DNA of 64,000 nt from JAXMAZ01 sp046350115. Its GTDB lineage: Bacteria; Planctomycetota; Planctomycetia; Gemmatales; Gemmataceae. This document shows, one piece after another, positions 54,766 through 61,950 of the stretch. Position 1 is the first letter of the stretch. Every line of letters starts with the position of its first letter. The position numbers and the translations under genes are program-made. The notes under the pieces are model-generated. The model made no database searches, had not been told where the DNA came from, and was given only the letters and a program-made list of their open reading frames with translations. The DNA is taken from the NCBI GenBank assembly GCA_046350115.1, contig JAXMAZ010000018.1, positions 62,001 through 126,000 on the forward strand, in the 5' to 3' direction.

Positions 54766-55125
54766 ATGCCCCGCTCCATTTACTGCTTCGTGCCCGTGCT
54801 CCTCGCGGTCATCGGGTGCGAACGCCCGCTGCCCCAGGAGACCGACCCGGCGAAGGGCCGGGAGACGCTCACGGCCGCCCTCGACACCTGGGTCAAGGGT
54901 GGCGCCCCCGCCGACCTGAAGCCGGTCGTGGTGTCCGACCCGGATTGGGCCGACGGGCACAAGCTGACCCGGTACGAGATTGACCCGGCCGACGGCCGAG
55001 CCGGCGTCGACCTGCTGCTCAAGGTGAAGCTGACCCTCCAAAAGAAGGACGGCAAAACCCAGGAGAAGCAGGTCAACTACGTGGTCGGGACGAACAAGCA
55101 GACGGTCGTCCTCCGCTACCAGTAG
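54766..55125 (+). CDS. small lipoprotein of unknown function
   Basis: 119 aa, ATG 54766. MPRSIYCFVPVLLAVIGCERP has a lipobox AVIGC (C18). The mature part starts DPAKGRETLTAALDTWVKGG and includes KVKLTLQKKDGKTQEKQVNYVV, an alpha+beta pattern frequent in the small lipoproteins encoded after DUF1559 genes. Periplasmic or membrane-attached. No catalytic motif. Confidence 0.78.
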   Translation: MPRSIYCFVPVLLAVIGCERPLPQETDPAKGRETLTAALDTWVKGGAPADLKPVVVSDPDWADGHKLTRYEIDPADGRAGVDLLLKVKLTLQKKDGKTQEKQVNYVVGTNKQTVVLRYQ

Positions 55126-55165
55126 CCCGGGCCCCGTTCACCCTCAATTACACGGAACACGACCC

Positions 55166-56557
55166 ATGACACGGACCCTCGCGACCCTGCTCGGGCTGGC
55201 GGCCGCCGCCGGCGTCGGCCGGGCGGACGACCCCCGGCCGATCCCGCTCACCCGGCCGGAGATGAAGCAACTGCTGGAGGACATGAAGGGGCGGACGCCC
55301 CGCATCCCGCTGCCCCCGCTGACCGACGCCGAGAAGGCCAGGCTGGGCGAGCGGGAGGCCGGGTACGAGAGCCGCCTGCGGGCGCTGTACCTCGGCGGCG
55401 GCGACGGCCGGGGCGGGTTCGGCGGCGGGGGCGGGGCCGGGTTCGGCAAGGACAGCCCCGAGGCCACCCTCGACTACAAGTTCAAGACCCAACTGTTCTG
55501 GATCGTCTCCCGGGCGAACAACTGCCAGTACTGCCTGGGCCACCAGGAGTCGAAGCTGTTGTCGGCCGGGATGACCGAGGACGAGATCGCCGCCCTCGAC
55601 GGGGACTGGGCCGACCTGCCGCCGCACCGCCGGGCCGCCTACGTGTTCGCCCGGCAGTACACCTACGAGCCGCACACGCTCAGCGACGCCAGCATCGACG
55701 CCGTCCGCAAGCACTACACCGACGCCCAGATCCTGGAAATGATCCTGTCGATGGCCGGGAACAACCAGATCAACCGGTGGAAGGAAGGCGTCGGGGTGCC
55801 GCAGTCCAAGAACGGCGGCGGGTTCGGCCGGCGGGGCGAGAAGGGTGAGCGACCGGCCGCCCCGCCGAAGGACGAGCACCAGACGTACCTGACCCCGACC
55901 TCGGACGCCTACAAGGCGAAGGTGACGAAGGTGGCCCCGGTGACGGCGGACCCGAAGTCCGGCGAGCCGACCCGGCTGACCGTGTGCGTCCGGCCGCCGC
56001 TGGAATCGCGGGCGGAGGTGGAGAAGGCGCTGGCCGCCGCCCGGTCCCGCAAGCCCCGGCTGCCGGTGGCCGACGAGGCGAAGGCGAAAGCCGCCCTCGG
56101 CGACGACGCCCCGGCCGGGCCGCTGCCCCAGTGGGTCCGGCTGCTGGCCACCGGCGGGGCCGCCGGCAAGGGGCGGCTCAGCACCACCCGGGCGGCCGAG
56201 GAGAAGGGCGACCTGTCGCCGCTGCTGAAGGCCCAGGTGAGCTGGATCATCGCCCGCCAGGACCGGGCCTGGTACGCGACCGGGCTGGCCAAGAAGCGGC
56301 TGACCGAGCTGGGCCAGACGGACGACCAGATTTACGCCCTGGACGGCGACTGGGCCGGGTTCGGGGAGAGGGAGCGTGCCCTGTTCACGGTGGCCAAGAA
56401 GCTGGCCGCCTCGCCGGTCGTGCTGACGGACGACGAGGTGGCGGCGGCCCTCAAGCTGGCCGGCCCGCGGGACGTGGTGCAGCTCATCAGCTACACCACC
56501 GTCTGGGCGGCGTTCGACCGGGTGACGGAATCGGCCGGGCTGACGGTCGAACCGTAA
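55166..56557 (+). CDS. carboxymuconolactone decarboxylase/AhpD-like protein with two CMD domains
   Basis: 463 aa, ATG 55166; signal peptide ...LLGLAAAAGVGRADD. A Gly-rich stretch (~75-95) precedes the first CMD domain with LFWIVSRANNCQYCLGH: C120, C123 and H126 form the AhpD-type CxxC...H redox site. The second CMD-like domain (~350-463) has RAWYATG in place of the CxxC and is presumably inactive. It is exported. Its first 190 residues align with the region just before the second UGA of the selenoprotein at 61951, suggesting both are relatives and that this is the all-Cys version. Confidence 0.88.
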   Translation: MTRTLATLLGLAAAAGVGRADDPRPIPLTRPEMKQLLEDMKGRTPRIPLPPLTDAEKARLGEREAGYESRLRALYLGGGDGRGGFGGGGGAGFGKDSPEATLDYKFKTQLFWIVSRANNCQYCLGHQESKLLSAGMTEDEIAALDGDWADLPPHRRAAYVFARQYTYEPHTLSDASIDAVRKHYTDAQILEMILSMAGNNQINRWKEGVGVPQSKNGGGFGRRGEKGERPAAPPKDEHQTYLTPTSDAYKAKVTKVAPVTADPKSGEPTRLTVCVRPPLESRAEVEKALAAARSRKPRLPVADEAKAKAALGDDAPAGPLPQWVRLLATGGAAGKGRLSTTRAAEEKGDLSPLLKAQVSWIIARQDRAWYATGLAKKRLTELGQTDDQIYALDGDWAGFGERERALFTVAKKLAASPVVLTDDEVAAALKLAGPRDVVQLISYTTVWAAFDRVTESAGLTVEP

Positions 56558-56656
56558 TTCGGTTTGGGGGTGGTGGGGCAGGCAGAAATGCGTGCCCCAC
56601 AAGGCAGTCAGTTGGCCGCTAGCTGGAAGCGGTTCCCAGTCGGTCGGCGTGTCTGG

Positions 56657-56712
56657 TGTAGGGTCCGGCTGTGCGGACCGTTGCCTTTAACGGTCCGCAC
56701 AGCGGACCCACA
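56657..56712. repeat. hairpin repeat, AGGGTCCGGCTGTGCGGACCG family (copy 3)
   Basis: Arms 56657-56682 and ~56689-56712 with one extra base in the left arm (CCGGCTG against CCGCTG in the other copies). It is downstream of the CMD gene and upstream of the TAG-containing CRTAC1 gene. Confidence 0.8.
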
Positions 56713-56796
56713 CCGCGGCCGCATTCGATGTGCGGCGGGCCGTGGGTTCGGTAGCATGAAGCGACGACACCGGCCAACGTGATGAGGAGGAGGCGG

Positions 56797-58599
56797 ATGC
56801 GGGGGGCCAGGCTGCTGCTGTTGGTCGCCGTCGGCTGTGGCGGGGTGTCGCCCCCGCCGACAGTCCGGGTGCCCCCGACCGTCCGAAAGCCCGCGGCGTA
56901 GCCCGTCCGGTTCACCGACGTGACCGAGCAAGCCGGCGTCCGGTTCAAGCACGTCTGCGGGGCGGCCGGCAAGAAGCTGCTGCCGGAGACCATGGGCAGC
57001 GGGGTGGCCGTCCTCGACTTCGACCGGGACGGCAAGCCGGATCTGTTCTTCGTCAACAGCCGGCCGTGGCCCGGGAACCCGGCCGCCGGCCGGGCGGTGT
57101 CCGCCCTGTACCGCAATAAGGGCGACGGCACGTTCGAGGACGTGACCGCCGCCGTCGGGCTGGACGTCGAGCTGTACGGGCTGGGGGCCGCGGTCGCGGA
57201 TTACGACAACGACGGGTTCCCGGACCTGTTCGTCACCGCCGTCGGCGGGAACAAGCTGTTCCGCAACGACGGCGGCAAGAAGTTCGTGGATGTGACCGCC
57301 GCGGCCGGGGTGGGCGGCGGGGGCGGCTTACCGACGGGCGACATCCTCCGCTGGGACCGGCCGGTATCGTTCCCGTCGTCCGCCACCTGGCTCGACTTCG
57401 ACGGGGACGGCCGGCTCGACCTGTTCGTGTGCAACTACCTCACCTGGGCGCCGGCGGTCGACCTGCACATCAACGCGGTGCTGCCGGGCGGCCGACGGGC
57501 CTACGTGCCGCCGACCCAGTTCCCCGGCACCCACTGCCAGTTGTACCACAACCTGGGCGACGGCCGGTTCGCCGACGTGTCCTCGGTCGCGGGCGTCGAG
57601 GTGACGGAGCCGACCGGCCCCGGCGGCGGCATGCAGCCGGCGGCCAAGGCGCTCGGGGTGGTCGCCTGTGACCCGGACCGCGACGGCTGGCCGGACCTGG
57701 TCGTGGCCAACGACACGGTCCGCAACTTCTTCTTCCAAAACGTCCCGGACGGCAAGGGCGGGCGGCGGTTCGAGGAGGTCGGGCTGACCGCCAACGTGGC
57801 CTACGCCGACGGCCGGCCACGGGGCGGCATGGGCGTCGATAGCTGCGAGCTGCTGCCCGGCCGGCTCGCGGTGGTGGTGGCCAACTTCACCAACGAGCCG
57901 AACACCCTGTTGACGCTCACCCGGCCGTCGCCGCTGCTGTTCCACGACACCGCCCCGGCCGACGGGCTGGCCGGGCCGAGCCGCGGGCCGATGAAGTTCG
58001 GGGCCGCGTTCCTCGACTACGACCTGGACGGCCGGCCGGATCTGCTGACCGTGAACGGCCACCTGGAGCCGGACATCGCGCTGGCCCGGCCGGGCCAGAC
58101 CCACCCGCAGCCGGCTCAACTATTCCGCAACACAGGCAAGGCGGACGGCGGGTTGTTCGAGACGATCGGGCCGGAGGCGGCCGGGCCGGACCTGTTCGCC
58201 CCGATGGTCGGTCGGGGGCTGGCCGTTTTCGATTACGATGGGGACGGGCACCCCGATCTGGCGATCACCGCGAACGACGGCCCCGCCCGGCTGCTGCGGT
58301 CGGCGAACGACACCGGCCATCGGTGGCTGCGGCTGGCGTTGGAAGGCGACGGCGTGCGGTCCAACCGCGACGCCATCGGGGCCGAGGTCGAAGTCGTAGC
58401 GGGTGGCGTGACGCGGCGGTTTTACGTGACCGGGAGCCGCGGGTATCTGAGCAGCAGCGAGCTGGCCGTCACCGTCGGGCTGGGGCAATCGGAGGCCGCC
58501 GACCGGGTGACGGTGCGATGGCCCGGGGCGGCCGGCGGGTCGCAGACGTGGGAACGGCTGGCCGCCGGCAAGACGCACGTGTTGAAACAGGACCGTTAG
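56797..58599 (+). pseudogene. CRTAC1-family lipoprotein with in-frame TAG at codon 35
   Basis: ATG 56797 is preceded by a strong GAGGAGG and starts a lipoprotein leader (MRGARLLLLVAVGCGG, lipobox C14). Codon 35 (56899-56901) is TAG; after it the same frame runs 566 codons to 58599. The downstream part begins PVRFTDVTEQAGVRFKHVCG and shows propeller blades DFDRDGKPDLFFV, DYDNDGFPDLFV, DFDGDGRLDLFV, DPDRDGWPDLVV, DYDGDGHPDLAI and a final ASPIC/UnbV module (VRWPGAAGGSQTWE). A GTG at 56920 could restart translation but would lack the export signal. It is a nonsense mutation or sequence error; apart from this the gene is intact. Confidence 0.85.
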
Positions 58600-58646
58600 C
58601 GGGCCGGCCTCCGGCCGGCCGGGACGCCGGTGGCGTCCCCGCTAAC
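58595..58646. repeat. inverted repeat overlapping a stop codon
   Basis: GTTAGCGGG (58595-58603) and CCCGCTAAC (58638-58646) enclose two smaller hairpins, GGCCGGCC/GGCCGGCC and GGGACGCC/GGCGTCCC. The TAG stop of the CRTAC1 gene lies in its left end. Likely terminator or REP-like element. Confidence 0.75.
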
Positions 58647-58684
58647 AGGGGTCATTCGTTACGGTTGTTCGCAAGGGTTCGCCG

Positions 58685-61600
58685 ATGAATGCCGCCTCTC
58701 CCCCTCCGAACCCCGGCTTCCGGGTCGTGGTCAAGCAGAAGCCGGCCCCTTACGTGCCGGCCATCCGCGGGTGGCTGCTGCCGCTCTTGTGGGCCACGTT
58801 CGCCGGGTTCGCCCTGCTCGGGGCGACCGGGGCGTACCTCGGCGGGATCAGCCTGCTCAACTGGCTACGGCCGGGCACCCTGTACACCACCCCGTTCACC
58901 TTCTGGATGTTCATCGCCCACGGGGCGATCGGTGTCCTCGGCACCCTGCCGTTCCTGCTGTTCGGGGCGGCCCACTGGTTCACCGCCCGCAAGCGGCCGA
59001 ACCGGCTGGCCGTCCGGCTCGGCCTGCTGCTGTTCGGCGAGGGCGTCCTGATCGTGGCCACCGGGTTCGCCCTGTTCCAGTTCGAGGGGCTGCCGCAACT
59101 CCCGACCGGGACCGTCACCCGCACCGTCATCTACTGGGCGCACGTCGCCCTGCCGGTGGCGGCCGTCGCCGCGTACATCGGCCACCGCCGGGCCGGGCCG
59201 CGGATCAAGTGGGGGTACGGCAAGGTGTGGGCCGGGGCGGTCGGCATGGTGCTGGCGGCGATGGCCGCCCTGCACGGGTACGACCCGCGGGCCGCCGCCC
59301 GGCAGGGGTCCAAGGAGGGGGAGAAGTACTTCCACCCGTCCGAGGCCCGGACCGCCGACGGCAAGTTCATCCCGGCCGAGGCGCTGATGTCCGACGAGTA
59401 CTGCATGAAGTGCCACCAGGACGTCTACAAGGACCACCTGCACTCGGCCCACAAGTTCAGCTCGTTCAACAACCCGGCGTACCTGTTCAGCGTGAAGGAG
59501 ACCCGGGAGTTCGGGATGAAGCGGGACGGGAACGTGAAGGGGTCGCGGTGGTGCGCCGGGTGTCACGACCTGGTGCCGTTCTTCAGCGGCCAGTTCGACG
59601 ACCCGAACTTCGACTTCGAGAACCACCCGACCGGGCACGCCGGCATCACCTGCGTGTCCTGCCACTCGATCACCCACGTGAACAGCCCGGTCGGGAACGC
59701 CGCGTTCACCATCGAGGAGCCGCAGCACTACCCGTTCGCCTACTCGACCGACCCGGTGCTGCAGTGGGTGAACAACCAGATGGTGAAGGCCAAGCCGGAG
59801 TTCCACAAGAAGACGTTCCTCAAGCCGCTGCACAAGTCGGCCGAGTTCTGCTCCACCTGTCACAAGGTGTCCCTGCCGGTCGAGCTGAACCACTACAAGG
59901 ACTTCCTCCGCGGCCAGAACCACTACGACACGTTCATCCTGAGCGGGGTCGGGAACGGCAGCCGCAGCTTCTACTTCCCGGAGCGGATGCACCCGAACTG
60001 CAACCAGTGCCACATGCCGCTCAAGCCGAGCGGGGACTTCGGGGCCAAGGACTTCGACGGGACCGGCGGGCGGAAGGTCCACGACCACATGTTCCCCGGG
60101 TCCAACACCGGGCTGCCGGCCCTGCTCAAGCTCGACCCCCGGTACAAACACCTGTCCGCCGGGCTGGACGAGGCGATCCGCGTCCAGTCCGACTTCCTCA
60201 AGGACAAGCAGGTCCGCATCGACCTGTTCGGGGTGAAGAAGTACCGGCCGGACGGCACCGTGGACGACGGGTCGCTGACCGTGCTGCGGCCGGAGCTGCC
60301 GCCGCTGGAGCCGGGCAAGACGTACCTGCTCGAAGCCGTGGTCCGGACGCTCAAGTTCGGCCACCCGTTCAGCCAGGGGACGGTGGACTCCAACGAGATC
60401 TGGGTGGACTTCGAGGCGAAGGACGCGAGCGGCCGGGTGATCGGCCGGAACGGGGCGACCAGGAACCCGGACGACACCGGCCCGGTGGACGAGTGGGCGC
60501 ACTTCATCAACGTGCTCATGCTCGACCGGAACGGGAACCGGATCGACCGGCGGAACCCGCAGGACATTTTCACCCCGCTGTACAACAAGCAGATCCCGCC
60601 GGGGGCGGCGAACGTCGTCCACTACCGGTTGGCGATCCCGGCGGACGTGAAGGGACCGGTCACGCTGACCGCCCGGCTGCGGTATCGCAAGTTCGACCAC
60701 GCCTACATGGAGTTCGTCCACCGGAACACCGGCAAGCCGGTGCCGAAGCTGCCGATCGTGGACATGTGCGCGGACACGGTGACGCTGCCGGTGGCCGGCC
60801 AACCGGGTCGGGCGGAGCCACAGACCTCGCCGGTCCAGCCGGCGTGGCAGCGGTGGAACGACTACGGCATCTCCTGCCTGCTGGAGGGCGGCCCCGGGGC
60901 CAAGCGGGGGAACCTGCGGCAAGCCCTGACCGCGTTCGACAAGCTGCTGACGCTCGGGGACAAGGCGGCCGTCTGGCACGGGCACGCCAACCGCGCCCGG
61001 GTGCTGATCGAGCTGGGCCAGCTCGGGGAGGCGGCCAAGGCGGTGACGGCGGCCGGCGAGTGCGACCCGCCGGCCCCGTGGTGGCTGCGGGCGTGGCTGT
61101 CCGGGGAGGTGTCCGCCGAGAATGCGACTACCGCCGCCGACCTGGATGCGGCGGCCGAGCAGTTCGCCAAGATCGTCGACCCGGCCAACCGGCCGCGGGA
61201 CAAGGACGGCAACGTCACCCACGACTTCACCAAGGACTACGTGGTCCTCGGCCGGCTCGGGCAGACGCTGTTCAAACGGTGCCTGGTCGAGGCGGACGGG
61301 TCGCCGCAGCAGAAGGCAATCTTGGCGAAAGCCATCGACGCCTTCGAGCGGGCGCTAGCCGTCGATCCCGAAGACCTGCCGGCCCATTACGGTCTGAGCC
61401 AGTGCTACGCCAAGCTGACCGGGGACGCCGGTGACGGCGGCGGGGAACCGGTGGTGGGGAGTGTGGACACGGTGCGGGAGCTGACCGCCGCGGCGACCGG
61501 CGGCCCGCCGGCCGGGCGGGCGGCCGCGGCCGACAAACTGGCACGGGCGGTGACGGCCCTCGGCCGGCTGGCCCCCGACGCCCAGTCGCCACGGCTGAAG

Positions 61601-61846
61601 CCGTTGCAGGAGGCCCGCGTCGCCCTCCGGGAGGCGTACCGGGCGGAGCAAGACCCGGCCGTCCAGGCGGCGCTCGCCGGGGCGCTGGCGGCCGTCCACC
61701 GCGAGCTGCACGCCCTGTTCAAGCCGGACGAGCTGGCCCGCGCCCACACGACCAAGCTGTACCGGGCCAAGCACCCGGCGGCGAACGCCGCCGCCGAGGC
61801 GATCGTCATCTACCCGACCGACCCGGCCGGGGCGGACCGGAAGTAG
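58685..61846 (+). CDS. multiheme c-type cytochrome (five CxxCH) with N-terminal membrane domain and C-terminal TPR region
   Basis: 1,053 aa, ATG 58685. About five membrane helices lie at residues ~25-200 (LLPLLWATFAGFALLGATGAYL..., including conserved His). The periplasmic part has five heme-binding sites: CMKCH (C240), CAGCH (C290), CVSCH (C323), CSTCH (C389) and CNQCH (C439), in the spacing of cytochrome c554/NrfB-like family proteins. Then a beta-rich domain (~500-700) and helical TPR-like repeats (~720-1050). It may pass electrons between a quinone-level membrane pool and periplasmic partners. It is followed at once by the selenoprotein gene, so the two may be cotranscribed unless the hairpins at 61850-61937 stop it. 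Confidence 0.92.
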   Translation: MNAASPPPNPGFRVVVKQKPAPYVPAIRGWLLPLLWATFAGFALLGATGAYLGGISLLNWLRPGTLYTTPFTFWMFIAHGAIGVLGTLPFLLFGAAHWFTARKRPNRLAVRLGLLLFGEGVLIVATGFALFQFEGLPQLPTGTVTRTVIYWAHVALPVAAVAAYIGHRRAGPRIKWGYGKVWAGAVGMVLAAMAALHGYDPRAAARQGSKEGEKYFHPSEARTADGKFIPAEALMSDEYCMKCHQDVYKDHLHSAHKFSSFNNPAYLFSVKETREFGMKRDGNVKGSRWCAGCHDLVPFFSGQFDDPNFDFENHPTGHAGITCVSCHSITHVNSPVGNAAFTIEEPQHYPFAYSTDPVLQWVNNQMVKAKPEFHKKTFLKPLHKSAEFCSTCHKVSLPVELNHYKDFLRGQNHYDTFILSGVGNGSRSFYFPERMHPNCNQCHMPLKPSGDFGAKDFDGTGGRKVHDHMFPGSNTGLPALLKLDPRYKHLSAGLDEAIRVQSDFLKDKQVRIDLFGVKKYRPDGTVDDGSLTVLRPELPPLEPGKTYLLEAVVRTLKFGHPFSQGTVDSNEIWVDFEAKDASGRVIGRNGATRNPDDTGPVDEWAHFINVLMLDRNGNRIDRRNPQDIFTPLYNKQIPPGAANVVHYRLAIPADVKGPVTLTARLRYRKFDHAYMEFVHRNTGKPVPKLPIVDMCADTVTLPVAGQPGRAEPQTSPVQPAWQRWNDYGISCLLEGGPGAKRGNLRQALTAFDKLLTLGDKAAVWHGHANRARVLIELGQLGEAAKAVTAAGECDPPAPWWLRAWLSGEVSAENATTAADLDAAAEQFAKIVDPANRPRDKDGNVTHDFTKDYVVLGRLGQTLFKRCLVEADGSPQQKAILAKAIDAFERALAVDPEDLPAHYGLSQCYAKLTGDAGDGGGEPVVGSVDTVRELTAAATGGPPAGRAAAADKLARAVTALGRLAPDAQSPRLKPLQEARVALREAYRAEQDPAVQAALAGALAAVHRELHALFKPDELARAHTTKLYRAKHPAANAAAEAIVIYPTDPAGADRK

Positions 61847-61849
61847 ATT

Positions 61850-61878
61850 CTCGTTCCCACGCAGAGCGTGGGAACGAG
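61850..61878. repeat. hairpin CTCGTTCCCACGC/GCGTGGGAACGAG
   Basis: 13-bp perfect arms with loop AGA, starting 4 nt after the cytochrome stop. I recall this word as a widespread small palindrome in many environmental bacteria. Potential terminator. Confidence 0.78.
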
Positions 61879-61909
61879 GGCAGGGCATGGGGGCGATCAT
61901 TGCCGTTCC

Positions 61910-61937
61910 AAGCCCACCCGTTGCAACGGGTGGGCTT
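61910..61937. terminator. 28-nt perfect palindrome upstream of selenoprotein gene
   Basis: AAGCCCACCCGTTG (61910-61923) and its exact complement to 61937, followed by TCGGGGGAG with the Shine-Dalgarno and ATG at 61951. It is close enough to the start to act as a terminator for the cytochrome gene or as a leader structure controlling the next one. Confidence 0.7.
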
Positions 61938-61950
61938 TCGGGGGAGTTAC

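Noticed and set aside
56899..56901. TAG as a pyrrolysine codon or readthrough signal
   Set aside because: No Pyl machinery is seen and the position is in a linker between signal peptide and propeller, where no special residue is expected.
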